Source: Ignavibacteriota bacterium (lineage in GTDB: Bacteria; Bacteroidota; Ignavibacteria; SZUA-365). From it: a stretch of 64,000 bases of DNA. How positions within the stretch are numbered: position 1 is the first letter of the stretch; each line of letters begins with the position of its first letter. This document shows, piece after piece, positions 9,162-17,582 of this stretch. The stretch is taken from contig JACRFB010000018.1 of NCBI GenBank assembly GCA_016218045.1, positions 25,619 through 89,618 on the forward strand. The letters are read 5' to 3'. The translations under genes and the position numbers were made by a program. The notes beneath the pieces are model-generated. The model was given only the letters and a program-made list of their open reading frames with translations, was not told the origin of the DNA and did no database searches.

Positions 9162-9452
9162 TTACCGCCTGTCGCGCAGAACCTGCGAGGCGCAGGTGAA
9201 AAAATTCAACACGCAGGGTGTGAGCAGGGAATAATACACCGTGTTGCCCTCGCGCCGGTCGTCCACTATCCCGTGCGCGCGCAGGACGGCGAGGTGTTTC
9301 GACACGGTGGATTGATCCGATCCGATGAGTCCGGTCAATTCCCCCACCGAGCATTCGCCCTCGGCCAGGCGGTGTATGATCCGCAGCCGCGATTCATTCG
9401 CCAGGGCTTTGAGAACCCGCGCCTGTTGCCGAAATATTTCGTCGTCCTTCAT
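9162..9452 (-). CDS. arsR: ArsR/SmtB-family repressor
   Basis: A 96-residue winged-helix regulator. Residues 10-75 form the ArsR fold with recognition helix SDQSTVSKHLAVLRAHG and wing REGNTVYYSL. Cysteines sit at EGECSVGEL (helix alpha-3 region) and in the C-terminal TPCVLNFFTCASQ, plausible metalloid ligands in an arrangement unlike the classic ELCVCDL site. It starts the minus-strand operon 9452-5832 and most likely represses it. The upstream DNA holds an ATGTACAT palindrome at ~9466-9473 that could be part of an operator. The start at 9452 is set by the domain boundary; the frame is open upstream but without family similarity. Confidence 0.85.
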   Translation of the reverse strand: MKDDEIFRQQARVLKALANESRLRIIHRLAEGECSVGELTGLIGSDQSTVSKHLAVLRAHGIVDDRREGNTVYYSLLTPCVLNFFTCASQVLRDRR

Positions 9453-9539
9453 TAGGTGCTTGTATGTACATGTTGCATCATCAATGTATGGCGAAATGGC
9501 CATAAAGGCAAATGTCGGTTGCCACGCGGTGCCGAGGTT

Positions 9540-9668
9540 CAACGATATCCTCTCGACGGCAGTGTGGTTATTATTGATCGAGGGACATTGCCGCCGGGCT
9601 GCTACCTGTGCCGTGTCTATGACGGGAGCGGCCGGCCTGTCGCCAGGAGATCGGTGCTGTTTCTGTAA
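9540..9668 (+). pseudogene. Relic of a T9SS sorting-domain tail
   Basis: This short frame on the plus strand, between arsR and the next minus-strand gene, ends GTLPPGCYLCRVYDGSGRPV then ARRSVLFL and a stop. That is the pattern of the last ~40 residues of a T9SS type A sorting domain (LPAGxYxxRV...G...xRxxVxL). No upstream cargo domain or convincing start is present, so it looks like the 3' stump of a deleted secreted-protein gene. Chance similarity cannot be excluded. Confidence 0.35.
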
Positions 9669-9720
9669 CGCCGAATACCTGACACCCTCGTGTTTCGGAC
9701 GGCCTGCTGACAGCCGCGTG

Positions 9721-10275
9721 TTACTTTTTTCCACCCGGTGGCAGGGACGCGGGCGTCGGAACCCAGCCGAGCTGCTGGAGCAGACCAAGACTGTCCTGAC
9801 TGATCCACATCTCCACGATCTTGCCGTCCTTGACGCGGAAGATGCTGATGCCCTCGTCCGACACCTTGCGGCCTGTGGGCGGGCGTCCGATGAATTTCCC
9901 CGTGTTTGTAGCGGCGTAGGTCCAGCGTGCAATCACATGGTCGCCGTCGGCGAAGAGATCGTGAATGGTGAAGCGGAGATCGGGGAAGGCCTCCGTGGCG
10001 CTGTTGAACCAGGTCGCGAGATCGGGAGGTTGCGCCGCGGGACCGCCGGGAAAATGAAAAACGAGCGACGGGTCCGATATCTGCGGGATGGTCGCGCTGT
10101 TTTTGGCATTCCACAGATCCTCGAAGTAGCGCTTCACCACGGCCTTGTTTTTCTGCATGGCCGCCTGCGGGGCTTTCTTCGGCGGATTCTGTGCACGCAG
10201 TGTGGCGGGGGAGGGCGGCAGCAGCGTGACAAGTGTGATCACACAGAGAGCGGGGCCGAGGAGGGAACGTCGCAT
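9721..10275 (-). CDS. Exported SnoaL-like/ester-cyclase family protein
   Basis: A 184-residue protein; the start at 10275 gives a signal peptide (MRRSLLGPALCVITLVTLL, cleavage near LRAQ). Residues ~40-170 match the SnoaL-like polyketide-cyclase/NTF2 fold: KRYFEDLWNAKN, DHVIARWTYAATNTG, GRPPTGRKVSDEGISIF and a final DGKIVEMWISQDSLG. Members often have no defined substrate; an enzymatic role is not shown. It is transcribed divergently from the lipoprotein gene at 10571 across a ~295-bp spacer that shows no gene and only weak promoter-like TTGACA at 10458-10463. Confidence 0.8.
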   Translation of the reverse strand: MRRSLLGPALCVITLVTLLPPSPATLRAQNPPKKAPQAAMQKNKAVVKRYFEDLWNAKNSATIPQISDPSLVFHFPGGPAAQPPDLATWFNSATEAFPDLRFTIHDLFADGDHVIARWTYAATNTGKFIGRPPTGRKVSDEGISIFRVKDGKIVEMWISQDSLGLLQQLGWVPTPASLPPGGKK

Positions 10276-10570
10276 GGATGTATCCGATATGTGAATTGCA
10301 AGGGGAAGAACATCGCGGCCGACACCGCGACATCGCTGCGTGAAAGTACTGTTTCCCGTGTGCGCTATCAACCCAGGCCCGCCGGATCCATGGGGAGAAA
10401 CGGCACCGGTGCCGCTACCGGACGTGATTATTCGTTGCCGAAGTGTATAAATGGATGTTGACATTGTTCCACGGAATTGCCAAGTTGCAGAGTTCATGCA
10501 GGCGTCTGTCGTCCTGATTGTGCGACCACACGCCGAAAGATTCCTAACGATTTTAGAGCAGGAGTGTTTT

Positions 10571-11641
10571 ATGCGACAGGTTCTCCTAGCGGTACTCGCG
10601 GTTTTTGCGTTCGCTCTCAGTGCCTGCGAGCAGCAGTCCACCCCCATCGCACCGGCCGACGGGCAGGCACCGGTGGTCTTCGACAGCCAGTCCGATTTCT
10701 CCGGCGGTTTTGACAGCGACTTACTCGCCGATGATCCGGGAGACCGCAAGCTCGATCCACGCGCCAGCATCGGTGATGCGGAAGCGATGGCGTGGATCCG
10801 CCTCCTTCTGGCGGCGAATCCCGAGATGGACGATGCCACCAAGGCCGCGCTGAAGGAAGCGATATCAGCCTCGAACAAACGCCGCGCAGAAATTATGCGC
10901 GACAGCACCCTGACACCCGAGCAGAAAAAGGCGGCCCTCACCGAGGAGCATCTCGCCCTCATGCGCCGCATCAACGGTTCCGATCTCGAACCCGGCATCG
11001 TGACTCGCGAGCAGATCGAGAAGGCCAACGCGCTGAAAGAGAAGATCGAGACCGACCGCAAGGAGCGGATGGACAAGATGATCGAGGCGCGTATCGATCA
11101 GCAGATTAAGGCGTGGACCATTGCGATGAAGCTCACGCCGGATCAGCAGGCGGCGATCAAGGCGGAATTGATGAAGCAGCAGAAACTGATCGCGGAAGCG
11201 CGCATCGAGTTCGGCAAGGATGCAGCGGGCTTCTCGAAAAAAATGCAGGAAATCCAGAAGGCCACCGACGCGGCGATCCGCGCCCTGCTCCTTCCCGAGC
11301 AGCAGGTGATCTGGGACAAGATGCACGGCCGCGTGGTCAAGACCGACACGTCGATCGAGGCGCGCGTCGACCAGCAGATCAAGGCCTGGACGCCGATGCT
11401 CAAGCTCACCACCGAGCAGCAGGCGGCCATCAGGACGGAACTCCTGAACAAGGAAAAACTGATGGCGCAGGCGCGCACCGAACTCGGCAAGGATCCCGCG
11501 GCGCTCTCGAAGAAGCTCCAGGAAATCCAGAAGGCATCGGACGCGGCGATCCGCGCCCTGCTCACGCCCGAGCAGCAGCAGATCTGGGACAAGATGCACG
11601 GCGGCGGCAAGACCGGCGGCGTGATCGGCACACGCGGCTGA
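10571..11641 (+). CDS. Lipoprotein with tandem-duplicated LTxxQ-like helical domain
   Basis: A 356-residue predicted lipoprotein: AGGAG precedes the ATG, and the signal peptide ends in a lipobox (FALSAC). The N-terminal ~60 residues are low complexity. The rest is charged helix with Spy/LTxxQ-like motifs such as DSTLTPEQKKAAL. Two consecutive copies of a 91-residue unit begin IEARIDQQIKAW and IEARVDQQIKAW and end in LLLPEQQVIWDKMHG and LLTPEQQQIWDKMHG. The family suggests a periplasmic chaperone or envelope-stress sensor, but this is inference. A strong stem-loop follows the stop codon, so it is probably a single-gene transcript. Confidence 0.65.
   Translation: MRQVLLAVLAVFAFALSACEQQSTPIAPADGQAPVVFDSQSDFSGGFDSDLLADDPGDRKLDPRASIGDAEAMAWIRLLLAANPEMDDATKAALKEAISASNKRRAEIMRDSTLTPEQKKAALTEEHLALMRRINGSDLEPGIVTREQIEKANALKEKIETDRKERMDKMIEARIDQQIKAWTIAMKLTPDQQAAIKAELMKQQKLIAEARIEFGKDAAGFSKKMQEIQKATDAAIRALLLPEQQVIWDKMHGRVVKTDTSIEARVDQQIKAWTPMLKLTTEQQAAIRTELLNKEKLMAQARTELGKDPAALSKKLQEIQKASDAAIRALLTPEQQQIWDKMHGGGKTGGVIGTRG
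11081..11611 (+). repeat. Two-copy 273-bp in-frame duplication in lipoprotein gene
   Basis: Unit 1 starts at 11081 (ATCGAGGCGCGTATCGATCA) and unit 2 at 11354 (ATCGAGGCGCGCGTCGACCA), a period of 273 bp = 91 codons. The units stay in frame and remain highly similar at protein level, with mostly synonymous or conservative changes. This indicates an old duplication kept under selection. Confidence 0.85.
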
Positions 11642-11667
11642 CACCGCGCTCCCGCGATGAATGACAG

Positions 11668-11692
11668 GGCCCCGTCCGCAGAGGACGGGGCC
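11668..11692 (+). terminator. Rho-independent-like terminator after lipoprotein gene
   Basis: A perfect 10-bp GC-rich stem (GGCCCCGTCC / GGACGGGGCC) with a 5-nt loop (GCAGA) lies 26 bp after the stop codon, followed by TTCCC rather than a long T tract. Confidence 0.75.
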
Positions 11693-11752
11693 TTCCCATT
11701 CGGGGTCAGCATCGTTGCGCGCGGCCAAGGATGCAAGAATACGCGATGGGTT

Positions 11753-11783
11753 ATTGATGACAACATGTGGAGGCGTCATCAAT
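11753..11783. promoter_or_regulatory. Inverted repeat upstream of PD40-OmpA gene
   Basis: A perfect 9-bp inverted repeat, ATTGATGAC ... GTCATCAAT with a 13-nt spacer, sits about 115 bp before the start at 11898, in an AT-richer stretch. It could be an operator or a hairpin; nothing identifies the ligand protein. Confidence 0.3.
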
Positions 11784-11897
11784 ATAGGAATATGTGGTCT
11801 TTTACTTAAATTTTGAACGCCGTTGGTGTTTTCGCTAGATTCGTGGTTGCAACGGCGAACGCCGTGCACAGAGTGTACACCAGAGCCGGGGGATCCA

Positions 11898-13433
11898 ATG
11901 CGTTCCATACTCGTGGTTCTCTTCGTGTGTGTTCCCTTCATTGCCGCAGCACAGCAGGAGGGTGGAAATGCTGAGCGGCTGGGCGCATCAGTCAATTCCT
12001 CCGCGTCCGAATTGTTACCTATAGTGTCTCCGGATGGAAAATCACTCTACTTCGTCCGAGGTGGTCACGCGAAGAATCTCGGCGTTCGCATCAGAGAGGA
12101 GGACCAGGACATATGGTGCTCCACACTGAGGTCGGACAACACGTGGGGCGAGGCGGTGAATCTTGGATCACCGATTAATAACGAATATCCGAACGCCCTC
12201 CTGGGCATCACCGCCGATGGCACCCAGGCGGTTGTTCTCGGATATTATGAAGACGGTGAATTAACCGCACGAGGGTTTTCGCTGGTTACGCGGACAAAGA
12301 ATGGTTGGTCGGATCCTGTGGGGATGGACATAGACGGATATGAACAGCTGAACAAGGGAGGCAGCGTTACTGGATGTCTCTCTGGTGACGGCACGATTCT
12401 GTTGATTTCCTTTTATCCGACCGCTGACGAAGAGGATGATGATATATATGTATCGACGCATCTGTACGGCAACCGCTGGTCACAACCGAAACCGCTGCTC
12501 GGAATCAATACGCGGCGATCCGAAGCATGTCCCTTTCTTGCCGCAGACGGTCTCACATTGTATTTCTCCGCCGACAGACAGGATGGATTTGGAAATGCGG
12601 ATGTCTATTTGTCGCGACGCCTCGATTCGACATGGCAGAAGTGGTCCACTCCGGAAAACCTCGGACCGTCCATTAATACACCGCGCACAGAGATGTATTA
12701 CACGATTCCGGCATCAGGTGCATACGCGTATTTTGCCTCCTCACAACCACCGTCGGGAGAAGGTGACATTTACAGAATTCCTCTCCCGGAAAAGGCACGC
12801 CCACAACCCGTCGTCATTGTGAAGGGAATGATATATGATTCGAAGACCAAAAAGCCGATCGAAGCTCATGTGGAATACCAATCGCTCTCAAGCAGACTGA
12901 AAGTGGGTGAGGCACGATCACATCCCGCAACGGGAGAGTACCAGATTGTGCTCGTGCGCGGTACGAAGTATGGATTCTTCGCGAGGAAAGATGGGTACTA
13001 CCCCTTGTCGGAAAACCTCGATCTCGAGGCACTTGCGACCTATAAAGAGATTGCGAGAGATTTGTATCTCACACCTATCGAAGAAGATATCACCGTCCGA
13101 TTGAACAATGTCTTTTTTGATTTTAATCAATTCACGCTCCGAGACGAGTCGATCCCCGAATTGCAACGGTTGATTGATCTCCTCCGCACGCATCCGTCGA
13201 TGACCATTCAAATCCAAGGGCACACGGATAATGTCGGTACACCCTCGTACAATCACGTGCTCTCGGAGAACAGGGCACGGGCGGTACGCGATTACATCCA
13301 TGAGACCGGAGAGATCACTGCCACGCGACTATCGTACCGTGGATTTGGTTTCACTCGACCCGTATCCGCGAACGAATCCGAGGAGGGCCGGCAGCTAAAT
13401 AGACGCGTTGAATTTAAAATCGTTCACAAATAA
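11898..13433 (+). CDS. PD40-repeat OmpA-family outer-membrane protein
   Basis: A 511-residue exported protein; the ATG at 11898 follows GGGGGATCCA and gives signal peptide MRSILVVLFVCVPFIAAAQ. Residues ~25-310 contain WD40-like PD40 beta-propeller repeats (LYFVRGG, LYFSADRQDGFGNADVYLS, AYFASSQPPSGEGDIYR). A short CarboxypepD-like linker follows (~315-395, IYDSKTKKPIEAHVEY). The C-terminal OmpA domain (~405-511) has the peptidoglycan-binding signature IQGHTDNVGTPSYN and SENRARAVRDYI. This architecture is widespread in T9SS/gliding bacteria, where it anchors surface complexes to peptidoglycan. The M16 protease gene follows 25 bp later with a similar start context, so the two may be co-transcribed. 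Confidence 0.85.
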   Translation: MRSILVVLFVCVPFIAAAQQEGGNAERLGASVNSSASELLPIVSPDGKSLYFVRGGHAKNLGVRIREEDQDIWCSTLRSDNTWGEAVNLGSPINNEYPNALLGITADGTQAVVLGYYEDGELTARGFSLVTRTKNGWSDPVGMDIDGYEQLNKGGSVTGCLSGDGTILLISFYPTADEEDDDIYVSTHLYGNRWSQPKPLLGINTRRSEACPFLAADGLTLYFSADRQDGFGNADVYLSRRLDSTWQKWSTPENLGPSINTPRTEMYYTIPASGAYAYFASSQPPSGEGDIYRIPLPEKARPQPVVIVKGMIYDSKTKKPIEAHVEYQSLSSRLKVGEARSHPATGEYQIVLVRGTKYGFFARKDGYYPLSENLDLEALATYKEIARDLYLTPIEEDITVRLNNVFFDFNQFTLRDESIPELQRLIDLLRTHPSMTIQIQGHTDNVGTPSYNHVLSENRARAVRDYIHETGEITATRLSYRGFGFTRPVSANESEEGRQLNRRVEFKIVHK

Positions 13434-13458
13434 CCTGTATCACCACGTTGGAGATCCA

Positions 13459-16296
13459 ATGCACCTCGCACGAATGTTCGTTTGTGCCATCCTGTTACTT
13501 CTGGCGGCCGCGAGCAGCCTGACGCACGCGCAGGAGCCGTCAAAGCCCGTCGTAAAATCGCTGTCGCTCGGCAGCGCCATACCCTTGAATCCCGCGCTCC
13601 GCACGGGGACGCTGCCCAACGGCCTGCGCTACTTCATCCTGAAAAACGGCAAACCCGAAAACCGCGCCGAGCTGCGCCTGGCGGTCAATGCGGGCGCGGT
13701 ACAGGAGACCGACGAGCAGCGGGGCCTCGCGCATTTCTGCGAGCACATGGCCTTCAACGGGACGAAGCGGTTTAAAAAGGATGAACTCATCCGGTATCTC
13801 GAATCCATCGGCACACGTTTCGGCAACGATCTCAACGCCTACACGAGTTTCGACGAGACGGTGTACATGCTGCAAATCCCGACCGACAAGCCGGGCCTGC
13901 TCGACAAGGGCCTCGACGTGCTGGAGGACTGGGCGCACAACGTCAGTTTCGAGGATGCTGAAATAGACAAGGAGCGCGGTGTGATTCTCGAGGAACTGCG
14001 CCTCGGCAAGGGCGCGGGCAAGCGCATCATGGACAAGCAGTTCCCGGTCATGTTCCACAACTCGAAGTACGCCGACCGCCTGCCCATCGGGAAGGAGGAG
14101 ATCCTGAAGTCGTTCACGTACGAGACGCTCAAGTCCTATTACGCACGTTGGTACAGGCCCGACAACATGGCGGTGATCGCCGTCGGCACCTTCGATGTCG
14201 ACGAGATGCAGCGCAAGATCACCGAGCGTTTCGGCGCGATACCGAAACCCTCGACACCGCTCGACCGTGCCGTCGTGCCCGTCCCCGATCACGCCGAGGT
14301 CTTGTATTCCATCGTCACCGATCCCGAGGCCCCCGGCACCGAAGTGACCGTGATGTCGAAACGACCGCCGCGCGTCGAGCGCAAGGTGATGGATCTGCGC
14401 ACGTCGATGATCATCAGTCTGTACACAACCATGTTCAACGCGCGGCTCGACGAGCTGCGCCAGAAGGGTGATCCGCCGTTTCTGTACGGCTACGGATACA
14501 CGGGCCGCTTCGCGCGCGCGAAGGACGCGCTGTACCTCGCCGCGCAGGTGCAGAACGACGGAGTCGAGACAGGGTTCCAGACGCTGCTGACCGAGGCGCT
14601 GCGCGCGCAGAAACACGGATTCCCGGCAAGCGAACTCGAGCGCGCAAAGACAAGTCTGCTGCGCCGCTACGAGGAGAGTTACAAGGAACGTGACAAGACG
14701 CCGTCTGAGCGCTATGCCAGTGAACTCGTGCGTCATGTGCTGACCGAGGAACCCGTTCCAGGCATCGAACTCGAATACGAACTGCACAAGAAATATCTGC
14801 CGGGCATCACCGCGTCGGAAGTGAACACGTACGCCGCGTCGCTGCGCTTCGACCAAAACCAGGTCGTGACCGTGAGCATGCCCGAGAAGAAGGATCTGCG
14901 CGTTCCGTCGCGCGATGATCTCGAGAAGGTGTTCGCCGCGGTGCAGAAGAGCACCATCGACCCGTATATCGACGAGGTGTCGAACGCGCCGCTGGTCGAG
15001 GTTCCCGCCTCGTCGACCACCATCACCGAGACAAGCGAGGTGAAGGAGGTCGGACTCACGGTGTGGAAACTGTCGAACGGCGTGCGGGTGGTCATCAAAC
15101 CCACGGACTTTAAAAACGATGAAATCCTCTTCGCCGCGTATTCGCCGGGCGGACTCTCGCTCGTCCACGACAGCGTGTACATGTCGGGATCACAGGCGGC
15201 CGACATCGTGAACGAAAGCGGACTTGGCGACCTCGACGCGGTGCAGCTCACAAAACGGCTCACGGGCAAAATAGCCAACGTGTCCCCGTCGCTGTCCGAA
15301 CTCGAGGAGGGATTCCGCGGGAACGCCGCGCCACAGGATCTCGAGATCATGATGCAGATGCTGTACATGTACTTCATGAGTCCGCGCAAGGACACCACTG
15401 CCTTCCGCTCGATGATGACACGCATGAAGACGATGTACGAAAGCATGATGGCGTATCCCGAGTACACCTTTGTCGATTCCGTCACCGCGTTGATCACGAA
15501 GGGGCATCTGCGCGGGCGCATGATGAATCCGAAGCGCCTCGAGGAAGTGAAGCTCGAGAGCGCCTTCCGACAGTATCAGGAGCGTTTCGCCGACGCGAGC
15601 GACTTCACGATGTTCTTTGTGGGCAACATCACACCCGAGGCGCTCAAACCGCTCGCACTAAAATACATCGGTGCGCTTCCCGTCACACATCGCGTGGAAA
15701 ACTGGAAGGATGTCGGTCCGCGCATGCCCGAGGAGAAGCTCGAGAAGACGGTGTACAAGGGACTCGAGAAAAAATGTATGGTGGTGATGATGTTCAACGG
15801 GCCGTTCGAATGGACGTATCAGAACCGTTACGACCTCGTGTCGCTGCAGGAACTCCTGAACATCAAGCTGCGCGAAGAAATCCGCGAGGAGAAGGGCGGT
15901 ACCTACGGCGTCGGAGTCAACGCGCGTCCGATGAAGACGCCGCGTTCCGAATACGTGATAACCATCCAATTCGGCTGTGATCCCGACCGCGCCGAGGAAC
16001 TGATGAACACCGTCTATTCGGTGATGAAGAAGGTGATCGACGGCGGCGCCTCGGCCGAGGATGTGCAGAAGATACAGGAGATCCAGCGCCGCGAGCGTGA
16101 GAAGGCCCTCAAGGAAAACAGCTTCTGGCTCGAGCGGTTGAAACAGGATTTCTGGCTCGGCGAGGATCCCGCCCAGGTGCTGAAATACGAAACCTTCGTC
16201 AGCGGTCTCAGTTCCAAAGCCCTGCAGGATGCCGCGGCGAAGTACTTCACCTTCGACAGGATGAAGAAGTTTGTGCTGATGCCCGAGAAGAAATAA
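13459..16296 (+). CDS. Periplasmic M16-family zinc metallopeptidase (PqqL-like)
   Basis: A 945-residue exported protease. GGAGATCCA precedes the ATG and the signal peptide ends at THAQ. The inverted zinc site HFCEH is at residues 92-96 (H92, E95 catalytic, H96), and the third ligand is probably E172 in KERGVILEEL, 76 residues later, as the family expects. The second, catalytically inactive M16 half begins around residue 520 (VGLTVWKLSNGVRVVIKP). Length fits full-length two-unit pitrilysin/PqqL-type enzymes. It probably degrades peptides in the envelope; the substrate is not evident. A long inverted repeat follows the stop codon. Confidence 0.9.
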   Translation: MHLARMFVCAILLLLAAASSLTHAQEPSKPVVKSLSLGSAIPLNPALRTGTLPNGLRYFILKNGKPENRAELRLAVNAGAVQETDEQRGLAHFCEHMAFNGTKRFKKDELIRYLESIGTRFGNDLNAYTSFDETVYMLQIPTDKPGLLDKGLDVLEDWAHNVSFEDAEIDKERGVILEELRLGKGAGKRIMDKQFPVMFHNSKYADRLPIGKEEILKSFTYETLKSYYARWYRPDNMAVIAVGTFDVDEMQRKITERFGAIPKPSTPLDRAVVPVPDHAEVLYSIVTDPEAPGTEVTVMSKRPPRVERKVMDLRTSMIISLYTTMFNARLDELRQKGDPPFLYGYGYTGRFARAKDALYLAAQVQNDGVETGFQTLLTEALRAQKHGFPASELERAKTSLLRRYEESYKERDKTPSERYASELVRHVLTEEPVPGIELEYELHKKYLPGITASEVNTYAASLRFDQNQVVTVSMPEKKDLRVPSRDDLEKVFAAVQKSTIDPYIDEVSNAPLVEVPASSTTITETSEVKEVGLTVWKLSNGVRVVIKPTDFKNDEILFAAYSPGGLSLVHDSVYMSGSQAADIVNESGLGDLDAVQLTKRLTGKIANVSPSLSELEEGFRGNAAPQDLEIMMQMLYMYFMSPRKDTTAFRSMMTRMKTMYESMMAYPEYTFVDSVTALITKGHLRGRMMNPKRLEEVKLESAFRQYQERFADASDFTMFFVGNITPEALKPLALKYIGALPVTHRVENWKDVGPRMPEEKLEKTVYKGLEKKCMVVMMFNGPFEWTYQNRYDLVSLQELLNIKLREEIREEKGGTYGVGVNARPMKTPRSEYVITIQFGCDPDRAEELMNTVYSVMKKVIDGGASAEDVQKIQEIQRREREKALKENSFWLERLKQDFWLGEDPAQVLKYETFVSGLSSKALQDAAAKYFTFDRMKKFVLMPEKK

Positions 16297-16306
16297 CGCA
16301 TGCGGT

Positions 16307-16366
16307 AAACGGAAAACGGTGAACGGCTCCAGATCTCGCGCCGTTCACCGTTCCCCGTTTTCCGTT
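16307..16366. terminator. Bidirectional terminator between convergent genes
   Basis: AACGGAAAACGGTGAACGG at ~16307-16326 pairs with CCGTTCACCGTTCCCCGTTTTCCGTT at 16341-16366 as a long imperfect stem. It lies exactly between the convergent M16 gene (stop 16296) and the minus-strand gene whose stop codon (16365) it overlaps. Confidence 0.7.
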
Positions 16367-17360
16367 ACTTCAGCTTCTCCTCGAAAAGCGCGCGCTGTAT
16401 GGCGGCGAAGAACGTGTTCTGAATGCCGCTTTCTATTGTGGGGACGTCGGAGGCATCGAAGCCGCCGATCACGCCGCCGTCCTCATATTCGTAGTGCACC
16501 CAGAAGTTGTGCAGCTTTGTCACCTTGTTGAGGTAGTTGTACTGGATGCCGAATTTGAAGGTGGTCACCTTCTGTCCGTCCTTGAGCACCGTCATACGGC
16601 CGTCCTTCACACCCTTCTGTTCGACGGGCATGACATCGATGACATAGCTCCAGGCGAGCAGGGGATTCGTGGATTTTTCCACTTCGATGGTTGCGGCCGC
16701 GAGAGGTTCGGTGTCGACGTATTCGAGCGGAATCATCCAGCGCAATTCCGCCTTGTCGTAGTACTTGAGTTCGGGAGCGTCGCGTGTGTATCCCGCGACA
16801 TGCATCACATAGATCTTCCACCCGGGCCGCGCCTTCTTCAGCCACGACACCAGCGCGGTAAAATTCGAGCGGTCTTCACTCAGCGTGAAGCGGCTCGATT
16901 TCCAGCCCGTCGCGGCACTGAGTTTTGTTTCGTTGACGCAGATTTCCTTCCACGCGGGACGGTCGGCGAGCGAGGACGGCCACACCGCCGCAACATGGCT
17001 TCCCGCCTCGTCATGCGAGACATAAAACAGCGTGCGGATATACTCGGCCTTGAGCGTGCCGACCTTCTTGGCCGTCACCTTTTTTAACGCGGCGACATGC
17101 TGTCCGTACGTTTTCCCATCCTTCAAGAGGAAGCGACAGTGCAGCTCCGCATCCTCCCCCGCCGTAATAAGGGACTTGCCGCTCTTGTAATGAAACAGAT
17201 TCGCATCGAATGCGGTCAAGCCCGGGGCCTTGTCCTGCGCGACGGCAATACCACCCCAACCGAAGGTGCTGATATATCCCGGATCGGGATCCTGCGCGAA
17301 CGCGACGGCGGAAAGACAGACCGCCAACGTGGACGCGAATAACGCAAGTCTGCGAGCCAT
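16365..17360 (-). CDS. Exported protein of unknown function
   Basis: A 331-residue protein with a clear signal peptide (MARRLALFASTLAVCLSAVAFAQ). I do not recognise the family. Visible features are a Lys-rich segment around residues 85-100 (LKKVTAKKVGTLKAEY), aromatic-rich beta-like stretches (YISTFGWGGIAV, LHNFWVHYEYEDGG) and no Cys pairs or metal motifs. The N-terminal half contains FLLKDGKTYGQHVAALKK. Composition suggests a soluble periplasmic or secreted beta-rich protein. It is flanked by terminator-like stems on both sides and is probably monocistronic. Confidence 0.75.
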   Translation of the reverse strand: MARRLALFASTLAVCLSAVAFAQDPDPGYISTFGWGGIAVAQDKAPGLTAFDANLFHYKSGKSLITAGEDAELHCRFLLKDGKTYGQHVAALKKVTAKKVGTLKAEYIRTLFYVSHDEAGSHVAAVWPSSLADRPAWKEICVNETKLSAATGWKSSRFTLSEDRSNFTALVSWLKKARPGWKIYVMHVAGYTRDAPELKYYDKAELRWMIPLEYVDTEPLAAATIEVEKSTNPLLAWSYVIDVMPVEQKGVKDGRMTVLKDGQKVTTFKFGIQYNYLNKVTKLHNFWVHYEYEDGGVIGGFDASDVPTIESGIQNTFFAAIQRALFEEKLK

Positions 17361-17530
17361 AACCGGCTTCCTCCAAAAGTGGACGGTTCAAGAGCACTTG
17401 GTACGGCCGCAAAAAGCGTACTGCGGAAACAAAATGCAAGATAATTTTATCTTATATGTATGTTGATTTCCCGTTCAGTATTGAGTGGCAGTCCCTGCAA
17501 TACCTGCAGGGTGTGTCGCATACGGGAAGC

Positions 17531-17573
17531 ACCCCGCCGCGCCGTTCCGAGCGACAGTCGGGCGCGGCGGGGT
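17531..17573 (-). terminator. Terminator downstream of T9SS cargo gene
   Basis: A 13-bp perfect GC stem (ACCCCGCCGCGCC / GGCGCGGCGGGGT, loop 17 nt) begins 10 bp after the minus-strand stop at 17583. A second small stem (CCCTGCA / TGCAGGG) lies at ~17493-17511. Confidence 0.6.
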
Positions 17574-17582
17574 CCGCGCTCA

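Noticed and set aside
13540..15168. Long minus-strand frame (~540 codons) opposite the M16 protease
   Set aside because: Antisense shadow of a protease with intact zinc motif; His/Arg-rich composition and no recognisable domain.
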